Positions 1 through 12,063 of a stretch of DNA of 64,000 bases are shown one piece after another. The stretch covers positions 1,901,267 to 1,965,266 of the forward strand of contig OZ234502.1 in NCBI GenBank assembly GCA_965153455.1, read 5' to 3'. The notes under the pieces were generated by a model that searched no databases, was not told the origin of the DNA, and saw only the letters and a program-made list of their open reading frames with translations. The position numbers were made by a program, and so were the translations under genes. This DNA comes from Sphagnum compactum (taxonomy: Eukaryota > Bryophyta > Sphagnopsida > Sphagnales). Each line of letters opens with the position of its first letter. Within the stretch, counting starts at the first letter, position 1.

Positions 1-677
1 GAGGCACCACCCCCTTCCCTATAATATATTATGTGGCTCTCCGTGGGGACTACATCCAAATGTCACTTTTCCTCAGGACTCCCAAGTGGGAGTCCCAAAA
101 CTAGAACTCTTGTTGTCCCATAACTTTGGACGTTCATATCTTTTTCAAATCAAATTTGTTTTGAAAGTGCGAGGGCAATATTTTATAGCTTTCAAAAAAA
201 AAATTCCAACGACGTATAGCATGCCCCAATCGGAGCTCATTTGACCCTTGTTTTCAAGGGGTTTGTCGTCAATAATTAAATTCCCAATTTGATTCTCACC
301 CTTTCTTTTGATCATTATTCATGCAAATCAGGTCTAAATGAACAATGCCAAGGCACTTTAAGCATTTCCACTTCAAAAAAAAATTCCAATGGTTTCCTGG
401 GGGCTCAATTTGGTGCTTATTTGCCTTTCTAACCAAGCTTTTAAACATTTGCAATTCTCACATGAGTGAAACTCTCAAAGTGGGAGTGCATTTGGGAGTC
501 ATTGAGCTCCATCCCTTGCACTTTCCCCATTTGTGAAAGTGTGTTTCGAGATGTTTCATCCCTAAACACATTTTCTTGCCCTCATGGGCCCTTACACTCC
601 ACACTTAATCACGAACCCAATGTTAGGGTCGTGACATTTACAATTAATAATGATTTAGTTTTCCATGTGATGATGAC
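1..677. other. Intergenic AT-rich sequence, no gene seen
   Basis: No ORF here has recognisable protein character; the two short overlapping frames at 345-693 look like chance openings. The text around 110-260 (a phrase on cytoplasm-free low complexity is absent, composition is mixed) resembles old retrotransposon-derived DNA, but I found no matching second copy in the window, so no class is assigned. Confidence 0.5.
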
Positions 678-797
678 ATGGCATGCCATTTGACAACAAT
701 GTGTCATAAATTTTCATGGAAATCCATGATTTTTTGTTACACCATAATTTTTATGTGTCTTGAATTTATGGCACCAATGTTTGTCATGGCATGCCAT
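678..797. repeat. 120-bp foldback (MITE-like inverted repeat)
   Basis: Both ends carry the perfect 12-bp palindrome ATGGCATGCCAT (678-689 and 786-797). The sequence inside the left palindrome (GACAACAATGTGTCATAAATT-like) is matched, with a few mismatches and a 2-base indel, by the reverse complement of the sequence inside the right one (GACAAACATTGGTGCCATAAATT-like). The arms are therefore about 35 bp each. A perfect smaller hairpin (TCATGGA-AA-TCCATGA) lies in the centre. No clear target duplication flanks it, so its class is not certain; a miniature inverted-repeat element is the simplest reading. Confidence 0.6.
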
Positions 798-1984
798 TTT
801 TTTTTATGTGCCATGAGGTTTTTGAAGTCATGAATCTACATGCATGTGTATGTGTATTAAATAATATATTGTTAATTATACTTATGACTACAATATTAAT
901 AGTCATTTTGAAAAAACATTATGAGATTTCACGTTCGTTCAAAACCACACTACCTTTCAACTAAAATTCAAAAAAACGCATATACAATTATTATGCAACT
1001 ATCCCTTACGTATTACAACTATTGTGCAACTATCCTTTTAAAAATATATTGTATTAATAAATAAATTGCCATGTTAGAAAATCAGTTAGTTGTATTATAG
1101 TTACAAGTGAGTTGAAAAATGGGTCTTCTATACAATAATTTATATACATCATACATACATATGTAGTTAACCATGTTTGACTTTTTCAAGAGTTGCATTG
1201 TAGTTGCATGTGGCAACTATTTTAGAACTATTATAAATGTGTCATTAAAGCAACAACTCTGTTGCAACTAATGTACAATGTACATACCTATGATCATGCC
1301 ATGTGTCCACATTTCCACCACCCATTATGGGATACATTTGCAACTAATTTTCGATTATGATTCCCATTGATACAATTAGTATGGCCACTAGTGTGTCACT
1401 ACTAAAATATTATTGTTCAAGTATGTTATGATTATAATACAACTATTTATAACTTAATAAGGATACATATTCATCAGTTATTTATATCTTCATCATATGT
1501 GTTTCATTTTGAGTGATTTAAAATGTTATGGGAACGCTACCTCAAGTTTGAGAAATTGTCTTTGAAGTGCAAAGGAAAATGAATAATGAAAACATAAGAA
1601 GAATAGAAATAAGTTTCCAACTTACCAAACATGTATTTTTTTCTTTTTTTTTCTTTGGACCCTTCCTACCCTTAGACCTCATAATTTTTTCTTTTTTATT
1701 CATTTTAAATGATTTAAAGTTCTACAAATCATCATTGAATTTTAATAACAATAGAATAACATACAAGGAATTTTTTTGGTGTTTGGGAACCGGCCTTTGT
1801 AGCATTTGGTCGTTTATTTTTATGAGTTCTTGACCCCCTCTACTTTGAATGGCCATAATTTTTTCCATTCTATTCCATTTTGGATGATTTTTTGTGCACT
1901 AAATGTGCCAATAAGAAGGATTCAAGTTTTGTTTAGACGCCAAAAACAATGGAACCCCCCCTTGGATCTGGCCTGCTTTGAGTG
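798..1984. other. AT-rich DNA with TAGTTGCAA-type motifs
   Basis: Positions about 960-1270 hold many copies of TTGCAACTA / TAGTTGCA-type motifs in both orientations. The same motifs fill the subterminal regions of the CACTA element at 4305-7008. This suggests a decayed end of a related element, but I could not find a convincing pair of terminal inverted repeats. Two openings at 1567-2072 have no protein-like character. Confidence 0.4.
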
Positions 1985-2460
1985 TTTAAATGTTATAGTT
2001 GCAACTCAATTTGCAACTAAAAGATTTAACCCATATGTTTTGACTTTGAATCCCACGTTACAAATTATATAAAGAAGGTTTGTTCTCTTAAGTTTTCACA
2101 TTAAAATACATGTGTTGTTTTGGGATGAGCTTAAAAAAGTTTAACCCAAAGGCAAAACATAAAATAAAAAATAAAATTTCATGGTTAGTTTTTAATGCAA
2201 TTAGTCTTGTGTTTTCCTACCTACCTAGGTAAATAAGTAGGTCTTATTTTTCTACCTACCTAGGTAGGTAGGTGGGTAGGTCTCAGTAAATATGTAGGTA
2301 GGTCTTAAGACCTACCAACCTACCTACCTATGGTTAGGTATGACATACCTAAGTATTAAAAATTAAAAAATTAAAAATTCCAAAATATATAATTAATATG
2401 CCATGTGGCAAAAAAATTTATTGTGCCATATGTTACAATCTCGAACCATCATTTAGTAAT
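1985..2460 (-). mobile_element. Diverged inverted fragment of the CACTA family at 4.3-7.0 kb
   Basis: The segment 2205-2460, with its CCTACCTACCTAGG-rich tract followed by a GCCATGTGGC block and a GTTACAATCT block, matches the reverse complement of about 4640-4890 in the same order. The preceding part (about 1998-2060, AACCCATATGTTTTGA) matches one arm of the hairpin at 5000-5152. Terminal CACTA sequences are missing on both sides, so this is a truncated, older copy in the opposite orientation. Confidence 0.6.
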
Positions 2461-4304
2461 CATAATGGATGATGGAGATCAATATTTCGAAGAAAAAAAA
2501 TTGTCTAAAATCTTCATAATGCTAGCTACTTAACGCATTAGCTTAAGTTAACATATCTATTAAATTAACCTATGTATGTAGGTTACTTAGTAAAACTTAC
2601 TTCATAATATAGACTACCTTATAAGTTACTTAATTAGACATAATAAATTTACTACATCTAGTATGTTTAAATATACCTAGAATAGGTTACTTTACTAATA
2701 AATTAACCTAGGTAGACTTGCTTAGGTTCCTAGTTTTAAGTTTTTTGCCAAGTCAACCTAAGTAGCCTCATTACAAAATATTTTATCAAGTTTGTAACCA
2801 CCTCAAGTTTGTGCAATTAGATGCGACATAATTATCTTCAGTTTTTTTTTAACCTAAGAATGTTTATGTTTACCTAGGCTAGGTTAGTAAGTAGTATAAG
2901 TTGACAAACTAGTTCATCTTAAATCAACTTAGGGAGGTCTAGGTCTAGGCTAAGTTGGTAGGTAGTAGGTAGGTTGATCTAGGTCGACCTAGGGTGGCCA
3001 AGGTTAATTCAAGGTTAAAACTTTTGAGTTTTATAACTTTGTGTTCAATATAATTAGTATAAAAAAATGTGGTAATTCAATGGATGAAGATTTGAACCCC
3101 AAAGTGAAAGTGACGGGTTCAAGTCTCACTCTTATAACCTATGATATTTAGGCCACTTGACTTAGGTTAGGTAGCCTAGTCTAGGCTTCTTGGGCTAGGA
3201 GTCTAATGTTTGTTTTTAATATAAGCCACTTAGCCTAGGTTAGGTAGCCTAGGTTGCCTAACATAGGTTGTTAACTTAACTAAATTGATTTTTGGCTAAG
3301 TGAGTTAGGCTAGGTTGCATAGCCTAGCTAGGTTAAATTAATTTGACTTTTGGCTATGCTAGCTACATGGGTTAAATTAGGTTATTTTTTGGTCATGTGC
3401 AATGACTTGTAATGTGTTTGTTATTTTTTGACACATGTCATCCATCCATCAAGGCATTTTTAATAACATTTAGTTGAATAAAACGATTAAGTTGAAATGA
3501 CATGCACTTTACACATCATACCAAGGTCATCAATGACATGGAATTTCAAAATTAAGCCAAAATAAAAAAATCATAATCGATAAGATGATTGGGCTTTACG
3601 ACTAAATGTCCTTTGTGACTTAATGGGTGAAACAACATGAGGTTAGCAACTCATGAGTGAATAATTGTATATGTCTTTCCTAACTAGGACATAGTCACAA
3701 AGCCCAGTTGCAAAACCCAAGATGTGTTGTGTTGTTTAATTGTCACCATATCACACATTGAAGATTTGTATTTTTTTTTTTGCAAATTGTAGATGACAAA
3801 TCATCACTTTATAGTAAATTGGAGTATATGCACAGTAGGCCAAGGTTGTCCATCCATCGACTTGTTCACATGATCAAACATAATCCAGTTCATGTTTGAA
3901 GGTCATTGTTATGTTACATCTACTGCACCAAATCCAATCTATTAGCAACTTCATGCACAGACATCTTGAAAAGGAACACTTTTCATCTAAAATGTTGACC
4001 TAGGAAATAACTATCTTGAATGTAGTTGTAACCACTTCTATATTTGAGGGCCAAAATGTTGGATAGGTAGCCTTGGTTCCCCGAATGATGCTTATGTTGG
4101 GAAAATAGAAATTTGTGAACTTGTCCATCACTTGATTCAAATTTTTGCCTCAAAAAAGTTCCACCAAACCATCCCCATCCTCATTTAATAAATGCACAAA
4201 CAAAAACGTTTTGCTTACTTACAAAGCAATTACAAAGTTTGTTACAAATGGGGTGCACAAAACTTCCTCCTCGAACAAAAGTGTGACTTGTGGAACAACC
4301 TTTC
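2461..4304. other. Low-complexity TAGGTTAGG/CCTAGG-rich intergenic DNA
   Basis: From about 2520 to 3380 the sequence is dominated by degenerate, self-complementary TAGGTTAGGTAGCCTAGG-like words with no fixed period. From 3380 to 4304 it is ordinary AT-rich DNA. The opening at 4145-4348 runs into the CACTA end and does not look like a gene. No gene, RNA or promoter can be supported. Confidence 0.5.
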
Positions 4305-4671
4305 CACTAGTAGAAAATGGCCATTTTGCGACTAGTCCATGTGACTAATTTTTAGTTGCAAGCGACATTTGCAACTAAAATTTTAATAGTCGCGTTGGAC
4401 AAGTCGCATTGACACTAGTTACAAACGACAACGAATTTTGGATGAAAAAAAAGTCAACAAAATACGCTTTTATCCTATGACTAGTCATATACGTATTGTC
4501 GTTTGCAACTAAGATGCGACTTTTTTTATGAACAATGGGAACAAGTTATGTGTTGCCACGTGTCCCAACTCTTAATAATTGAAAATATTTTATTATTATT
4601 TTGAAATAATCTAAGATGTTTAATTTTTATGTTTGGATGGTTTAGATTGTGACATGTGGTGCAATAAAAAT

Positions 4672-4690
4672 TTGCCACGTGGCATATTAA
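4672..4690. promoter_or_regulatory. Palindromic G-box in the CACTA interior
   Basis: The 10-bp palindrome GCCACGTGGC contains the plant G-box core CACGTG. The related fragment near 2400 has GCCATGTGGC instead, consistent with a CpG-type transition. Regulatory function is inference only. Confidence 0.3.
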
Positions 4691-4739
4691 TTGATATTTT
4701 CCAAATTAAATTTAAATCAATATTTAAGTATGTAGGTTG

Positions 4740-4885
4740 CATTAAGTACCTACCTATAGACCTACCTACCCATTTAGGTTAAACACCTATCTAGATAGGA
4801 CCTATTTACCTACCTAGGCCAAATACCTACTTAGGTAGGTAGGTAGGTAGAAAAATAGGTAGGCAAGTTAGGGAAGTAGGTAGTT
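4740..4885. repeat. Degenerate (TAGG)n / (CCTA)n tract
   Basis: Interrupted runs of TAGG tetranucleotides in both orientations allow this stretch to fold on itself. The same type of tract occurs at 2215-2340 in the inverted CACTA fragment, so it belongs to the element and is not an independent microsatellite. Confidence 0.6.
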
Positions 4886-4997
4886 AGGTCTAAATGCATG
4901 AATATTTATATTTTACTTTGGGTCAAGTCGTATTTAATGACTGATCCCATATGCCCATCTATTTTCATATGTAAATGTAAGACAAAACACCTTGTTT

Positions 4998-5154
4998 ATA
5001 TACTTTTCAAGATGGGAATGAAAGTCAAAACATATGGGATAAACTTTTTAGTTGCAAGTCGTTTACGACTAAAAATGTTCAATTGCAAACGACTTGCAAC
5101 TAAAAAGTTTATCCCATATGTTTTGGTTATCATTCCCATCTTGAAAAGTATATA
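4998..5154. repeat. Long near-perfect hairpin inside the CACTA element
   Basis: Two arms of about 65-70 bp (roughly 4998-5067 and 5083-5154) are inverted copies of each other. Key words are ACTTTTCAAGATGGGAATGA, AACATATGGGATAAACTTTT and GTTGCAAGTCGT on the left, and their complements on the right, around a short loop. There are only a few mismatches. It could be a nested foldback element or an element-specific structure; transcribed, it would give a long double-stranded RNA stem. Confidence 0.75.
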
Positions 5155-6131
5155 ATTAAGTAAATAAGTGACACCTAACTAGTTAACTAATTAACTAATA
5201 TAATTATTAATTATTGAACGAATGAAATATAGAAAAATAAATTAATAAACTTGCTAATTAATTAATTAATGAACAACTAAACTAGAAACTAACTAATTAT
5301 TTATAGTAATAATAATCAATATCTTATTATTACTGAATTTATTATATTATTATTAAATATTAATTAATTTATTAGTTAGATAAACCATAATATTATATTA
5401 ACTGTAATAATCTATTTACCAATTTAATTAACTAGTAATTGGCTAATATTGAAATATTTAACAAATTATTACTAAGTAATAAATTATTATTTCGTAACCA
5501 AATAAATTAATATAATAACTGAAATATTAAATATTTAATTATTAATTATTATTAATTATAAATATTGACTATTAGGTTTTTTATATCTAATAATATAATT
5601 AAAACTTAGCCTAAGCTAACTATTTTATTATAATTACTCCCATTATTATTTTCATTTATATAGTTAATAGTAAATATATAAGTAAATATTAATAGTAAAA
5701 ATATCATTAATTCAATTATTATTGTAGCTAGTTGGTAGCCAAAGTTAACTATTTTATTATTATGATTCATATTATTAATTCACTCATTAATTGATTTATG
5801 AAATATTACAATAAATATTATATATTTTTAATAATAATTTTTTCCTTGAAAATAATTTGTATAATAATTTATTAAATTTCCATTCTAACTAATACAGTAC
5901 TTATTATAAAATATAAAATAATAGAACTGAAAATTAGAAATATATATTAGTAAATGATTATAATCATTGACTTATTAATAATTAATAAATATCAACTATA
6001 AATTTTAAATACAAAAATTTAAAACTATATATTAATATTTCTTAATGATTATTATATTAATCTAATAATATTTCATAATTGATTACTTATAATAATAATA
6101 ACAATAATGTAATTTGTCACTAGCCTAGGTT

Positions 6132-6161
6132 AGCTATATTATTATTATTATTATTATTATA
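6132..6161. repeat. (ATT)n microsatellite
   Basis: About eight uninterrupted ATT units lie in the AT-rich interior of the CACTA element. Confidence 0.8.
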
Positions 6162-7439
6162 TGTCACTTGTTAGACTATTATGATTTACTATAATTAAGT
6201 TTTCATTTTTTTAGGAAATAAAAATCAATTCGTAATAAGTACATTAGTCATTTGAAAAAAAAATTATAATAATTTTATAATATATTTAAAAAAATTATAA
6301 TTACTTCAATAATTATAGAATTATTTTTCTTATCATTCTAATATCATCATCATTATGATCATTATGTAACAAGATATTACTGTTTTTAAATTTTAGTTAA
6401 AGATAATATTTAAATTTAGTTTTTATTACATGTAATTAATATAAATATATAATATAATATTAATATTAATATTAATAAATGTCATTTTTAATAATTTTAA
6501 GAAGTATAATAAAATGGTTTGGATAAACTTATAATATGGGCACAATATATTTAACAAATATCTTATGTATAATTTTGATATACTCAAAATATATACCATT
6601 TAATGTAACCATAATATCAAGGCCATTTATGATAATAATAATATTTGAATACACATCTAATATGGTTGTTCATATACATTCAAATTATACATTCATAAAT
6701 CCTAATACATCGAACTATATTTTTTTTAATTCACAAAATATACCTTTATATACTTATATGGTTACAACTAAGTTGGTCACATTTGCAACTAATGGGACAT
6801 AAATTGTTCTTCTTGGATGAAAACTTAACTAAATGTTGTTCACATGGAAGGATGAACACCAAACTAGTTGCAAACTAGTTGCACTGTAGTTGCAAATATG
6901 ACCAACACAAGAAATAGTTGCAAAAATGTCCAAATGTAGTTGCAAATAACTGATAGTCGCATGTAGTCGCAAAGAGATTGGTTACATTTTAGCCAATTTC
7001 TATTAGTGTTCTACACTTCCCATCAACCATTAAATAGTAATGTGTACCAAGATGGATTGTTGTTCAAGTCAAATTAATCTAATTGTGGACAACGTAATAC
7101 ATGCACATGGCACATGTGTTACCACAAAAGGGAGTGGTGGAACAAGTTTTGCGAAATGGTGTACCTAAACTAAAAGTTTATTTACTGAGATGAAGGATAG
7201 TTCCATTATTCCAAGCAATTGCGTTGAAGCAACCATTAAAAATTAAAAATTCGTATTTTTCATTGGAACATGGGTGAATGCAAGGTAAAGTGGATCATTT
7301 TTTGCGTCACATGCTTTTGATTTTTGCAAATGTTTTGTGTTTAAGTGCCTAAGGTGAATGATTTAATTTTAAATACATTAAATGATGACTCGTTTTAGAC
7401 TAAAAACTTGATTATGAAAACATTTACACAATTGTTTTT

Positions 7440-7830
7440 GAAAGTAATGCATTCATTATCAATAGTGGACTTTTGAAATAAAAAATATCGACTAGTCAGT
7501 TGACTGGATTGTTAAAAAAATCAATAATTCATATTGAATTCCACTCCAAATTGTTTATTGTGACTAAGCATGGGTTGAAAAATTAAATCATAAAACTAAA
7601 TCTGAAATATTTATATTGTGACACCTTAACCAAATGATAGTTATGAACTTTTGAAGGGTCAAAATTAAACCTTGTTTTCAAAAGTCCTTTTGAAATGATT
7701 TTTTTTGTTTCTTAAAATTTTTGTGCCACATGAGTACATAATTGAAAAATCTAAATGATTTTTTATTCTTATGGACTTTATGGGGTTTTCTTTTAAGATT
7801 GTCAAAGTGATTTCACCATATCAGTTAATA
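7440..7830. repeat. Dispersed repeat, copy A
   Basis: Collinear but diverged similarity to 15715-16090: both share GTGGACTTTTGAA/ATGGACTTTTGAA, a CATATTGAATTCCA/TATATTGATTCACA block, a CTTAACCAAATGATAGTTA/CTTAACTATTTAATAGTTA block and TATGGACTTTATGGGGTTTT/TATGGACTTTGTGGGTTTTC. The order is preserved over nearly 400 bp. A third, shorter relative may lie near 60620. The class (possibly an old LTR) is unknown. Confidence 0.55.
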
Positions 7831-8106
7831 ACAACATTTTTCAATATGGGTTTTGATTTAATTTTAAGAGGTTTCATAAGCGACTAAAACCTAAATATAG
7901 TCAAAGACTACACTAATGAAAACCTTAGAAATTGAAACCATATACATATGGATCATTTATAAAAACTTGTTTGTGACTCTTGTGATAGTTGTATTTGTTT
8001 AAAATGAACCACTAGACTGTGCATTTACCCACATTACAAATGACCCAAACACCTTGCCTTTCGGAAAGTGAGACTGAAAACATTTTTAATGTTCATCATC
8101 TTCATT

Positions 8107-8667
8107 TTACACAATCGTGACCATCGCATTTCTTGTCCATTCTTTACATATGGCTAGAGTGCCTTTTGGGTTTTCAATGGGAGGAAGTTCAAAAAACACA
8201 TCACCATTGAATTTCATAAGAACAAACGTAACATTATGAATTAGCAATCTATCATAGTCCAATGATTGTAATTTGAAAGTAAAGTGAAGGGTCAAAGACA
8301 TGGCCCGAAGGTAATCAATGACACTTAGTTCAAAGGAAGTACTAGTAGACACCAAACATGGAATGAACCAAAAAGCCTCATGCAACCCCAATTCAATTAA
8401 AGGAGAGGACTTTAAAGGATAGGAAGAATTAGGGAATGTTCCATTCGTCATCAGAGGAATCGTAGAAGTCAATGAACGATGTATCGTGACTCGAATAAAA
8501 CACGAAGGGGTCAACTCTGACAATGGTGTTTTCCAACTTGACTCCACACCATGCTCGATGTCATTGACCATAAAAGTAGTTGTCCTTGGCATGAGCACGT
8601 GTTTTATTAGGTTTTGGACATAGTGTTGCCAACAATCTTGAATTTGTTGGCACTGAAAAATAACCAT
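8107..8667 (-). CDS. Unidentified 186-residue ORF or exon
   Basis: I do not recognise this protein. It is one of the longest openings in the left third of the window and has a mixed, protein-like composition with no simple repeats. No signal peptide, transmembrane segment or catalytic motif is evident; the C-terminal part contains an FELPPIENP stretch followed by charged residues. Just inside the 5' end the minus strand reads TTATTTTTCAG, which looks like a plant 3' splice site, so the open region may be a terminal exon starting near 8655 and not a gene starting at the listed ATG. No upstream exon was identified. It may equally be a fragment of an old mobile element. Confidence 0.3.
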   Translation of the reverse strand: MVIFQCQQIQDCWQHYVQNLIKHVLMPRTTTFMVNDIEHGVESSWKTPLSELTPSCFIRVTIHRSLTSTIPLMTNGTFPNSSYPLKSSPLIELGLHEAFWFIPCLVSTSTSFELSVIDYLRAMSLTLHFTFKLQSLDYDRLLIHNVTFVLMKFNGDVFFELPPIENPKGTLAICKEWTRNAMVTIV

Positions 8668-11485
8668 TGCAAGCCCTATGAGTTAAAAATTGAAGCCTAA
8701 TAAATAGATTTGGCAACATTGTTCATCGTATGCATCATTTGTTGAAATGTGCACATTCCTAGATTGGATGCCAAACATCGTACATTTAAGCAATACTTAA
8801 TAAGACTAAATTCTAGAAACATCTAAAAGAATGGTGAGCTCAAGTGATAATGGAAACAAGAAATGGAAGAATTAGCCTAGTAATTTGAAAAAAAAAGTAG
8901 CAAGGTCAACAATAGAAACAAACAAAAAAATAACATTCCCAATGGATGAAAGATTGGAGAAGCAAAAAAATTGGTACGTTTTAACAACATTGCAAACTTG
9001 TATAAATTGGAACTTTATAAACAATGCGAATGCATATAAAGAAGCATAATGTTGTCGTTAGTGTATTCATGGCCAAAGTGGTGAGGTTCGAATTCTCAAA
9101 TAGAAGTGAAATACTAATAGTGATTTGAAGAGGAAGATTTGATCTTCGATACTTCGATCCATAATTTAAAAGTCAATTCAAGACAATGACGATATAAAAC
9201 ATGTTATAAAATATACCAAGATCAATTGTGGACATAAATAAAAAAAAGAAACTTTAAAAAAAATCTATATTGTAAGGACAACAATGCATTACTTAGTATT
9301 TTATGAAAATTATCTAGATTTTCCAATGGGCATAGGGAAGTGGATTCATGTTCATTATTATTTTTGCAATCTATAAAAACATGATAGTTCGTTCATAACA
9401 CTCAAGAATGTAATTCATCAAAGCCTAAAGAAATTGTCCTACTTGGAAAACAAGGTTGAAAATTCTAATGTACTTTAATTAAGAAGATTTGTTATTCCAC
9501 ACAATTAAAAATAAATTGGAATATGAGAAGAATAAATTACATCCCAGCTCTTTCAATAGGCAAGACAAATTTGAAATTTTTGTTTGTTATTTTTCTTCTT
9601 TTTGAGGATATTTCATGTATAATATCAAATAATGTCACAACAATATGAATGTATCAATCCAAGAATTAATTTGGAGGAGACATAATTGAATTTTATTCCA
9701 ATTACTTTTAACACCAAAAATATTACGAACTCTAGAAATGTAGAAAAGTTACGTGGTGGGTGTGAATACTAATAATCATTGTAACAAAAAATAATTAGCA
9801 CTCATTGTGCCCATTGCTTTCTTGGTTGCGTACAACGAGATGGAAAAATCATAAAAAGAAAAAACTTCAGAGTTTTTGCATGTAGTTCCATTGTAGACAT
9901 TCACCACCAACACCTCCAAATGACTACTTGCCAATATTAAACGAGGACAATATTACATTGCATAACAATATAACATGTAATAACTAGTAACATGACAGAG
10001 GCGGAATAATTGTTTTGGATGTTGCAAAGATGACAAGGAGGAACACGATGACAACCCATAGGGACTATGGTGTTATGATATTCAAAAGAAGACGAACTAA
10101 TTGCATATGAGCAACTTGTCACCTACGAATTTGTTACAAAACCACCTCCAAAACAATAGGAGCGTCATAGAGCTTCAAAGAGGGTGAAGGAAATGGGTAA
10201 CAAAAACAAACTTGTACCACTAATAGTTGTTTCTTCAAGAAATAGAAGAAAAAAACAATGGCAAAAAATGTGTTGCCAAAAGAAAATTGATATTGGTTTG
10301 TCTTAGTATTGTATAATTATATTGCGAAGTTGGAGTGCATATAAGCTTGGATAGTTATGGGCAAGAAGGAGTGCCATTAGGCTAATTGTGTCGGTTTGGT
10401 AGGTTGTTTGAAATAGATCAAAAAACACTTTGAAATAAGTTGTGGATTTAATTTGTAAATATTTGGAATGTTAATACATATGACTAGATTTTTGCAAGAG
10501 TAAATGAAAAGGTAGTACGCATTGACTTGAGGATACCGTTGTTGCAAAATTCAAGATTTTTGACAAAGGGGCATAGGAACTATCAATCTATTCCAAGGAA
10601 AGAGCAAAAATAAGACTAATAGGGCATATTGCAATGGGACCAAGAACACATGTGCACAAGGAGTAGTGAAGTGTATCAAAATGATGGCTCTTTATAATAT
10701 CAAGTTTGTTGTTATTTTACAAACTATTTATTAAATAGAGATAATATCTTATTTCAACAACAAGAATGCCATTGCTTTCAAGAGAATAAATCAAGGCAAT
10801 GTAATGGATTGGGCAAACATTATGTTCAACGTACATGAAGAAAGCTTCAAAGGTGGACACTACACAAACATAAATGTTGCAAGGGATAGGTAAAGTTGTG
10901 TCCACCAAGGATGTTTGTAATTTAACACCTACTATTGATGTGTTTATGGGGCTAGAATAATTTCTAAAGGAGGAAACAAAACATGTGTAAGAGGGTGAAA
11001 TACCAAAACCCAAATTGTATTCATGATGTTAGTTGTTAGTTACTCAACAATAAATTGGAAAACTTAGTTTGACGTCTAGATAATAACAACATTGGGTTCA
11101 AGGCAAGAAACAAGAATTGCACCTTCCATGGTAGTTCAATTTGATGGTGAAGAATAACATGTGAAAGAAGCCTTCATTAAGTGAAAACACCCACATATAT
11201 ATGCATGATGCAATGGACAAACCATAAGCAGAACCAGTGTGACAACAAGAGGTTATAGGGCGTAGAAGGAATAAACTCCTCCATCTTCTTGTCTAGGGAA
11301 AGTTTCAAAGTTTGAAATTGAACATCATCAAATTGCATGGAGTGATGGCTCAAAGATGAAGATAATGGAGCCCTATTATTCTAACCACCAGATATAAGAG
11401 TGAGAGGACTTGAAAATGGATAATGTTGTGTTGAATCTTTGACAAAAAAATTTGGGGTTAAAATCCCAAGAATTGGCTAAATGGT
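8668..11485. other. AT-rich intergenic DNA, no supported gene
   Basis: Only short openings occur (for example 10717-11013 on the minus strand, 98 residues, rich in Ser/Tyr/Ile and unlike any family I know). No splice-consistent exon series, RNA gene or transposon terminus could be supported. Confidence 0.45.
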
Positions 11486-11987
11486 TGTGAGCCATACCGA
11501 CACAACGATGTGCGGTAGTCTCAATTTTTTAGAATTACATCAGGGTTATTTGAGGGGGGTAAGGTTATTAAGGGCTTTTAGCGACTTCATAGGGAATGAT
11601 GAATGCGCTTGGTGCGTAGGGGGTTTGTTTCTTTTCTAAAATGCGTTATTGGTGAATAAGGAGTTGGATTACTTCTTTTATTCGACGAAGGTTTATAACC
11701 ATAGTTTTAGAAACTCTGTTGCGTAATTAGGGGTGAGAAATCTCTAGAGGGTTAGGGGTACAAGTAGACACCAAAGTTAGCGGCATTCAACACAACATTA
11801 GTCTTGTTATGGTATTTAGGGAGTAGCAAGCCTGTTAGAAATTCTCGAAGCAATTGAAGGGGTGTTAATGAAAGGTCTAATAGAACTAGAACAATCTTCA
11901 AGCCGTTGAACATAAGGCAACTCAACGATTAAATAGATAGTATGATAGTGTGCCAATGGCAACAGGAATCTAATGATAACTAAAACA

Positions 11988-11993
11988 TTTATT
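11988..11993 (-). terminator. Polyadenylation signal of solo LTR no. 1
   Basis: AATAAA on the minus strand (CTAAATAAATG context), about 70 bases downstream of the stop codon of the LTR ORF. The same context is present in copies 2 and 3. It marks the probable R/U5 boundary. Confidence 0.6.
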
Positions 11994-12063
11994 TAGAATA
12001 AGGTTAAGCTCAGCAAGGAGCTGCAAGTACATTTGAAATTTTGGGCTATGCCATAGTGATAGT

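Larger units (their letters stand above)
4305..7008. mobile_element. Non-autonomous CACTA (En/Spm) DNA transposon, 2704 bp
   Basis: The left end reads CACTAGTAGAAAATGGC and the right end, reverse complemented, CACTAATAGAAATTGGC: 16-17 bp terminal inverted repeats starting with CACTA. Directly outside lies the 3-bp target duplication TTC (4302-4304 and 7009-7011), as expected for the superfamily. Both subterminal regions (4320-4530 and 6760-6980) are packed with TAGTTGCAA/TTGCAACTA and GTCGC motifs, typical of transposase-binding subterminal repeats. The interior is extremely AT-rich with no transposase-like ORF, so the copy must depend on a transposase supplied elsewhere. Confidence 0.88.

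Noticed and set aside
1381-1415. CACTACTAAAA that could be a CACTA terminus
   Set aside because: No partner terminus or 3-bp duplication was found nearby, although the adjacent TTGCAACTA motifs are suggestive.
9060-9110. GGTTCGAATTC motif resembling a tRNA T-loop or a SINE B box
   Set aside because: No acceptor, D or anticodon stem can be folded around it. A similar GGTTCAAGTCTC at 3115 fails in the same way.
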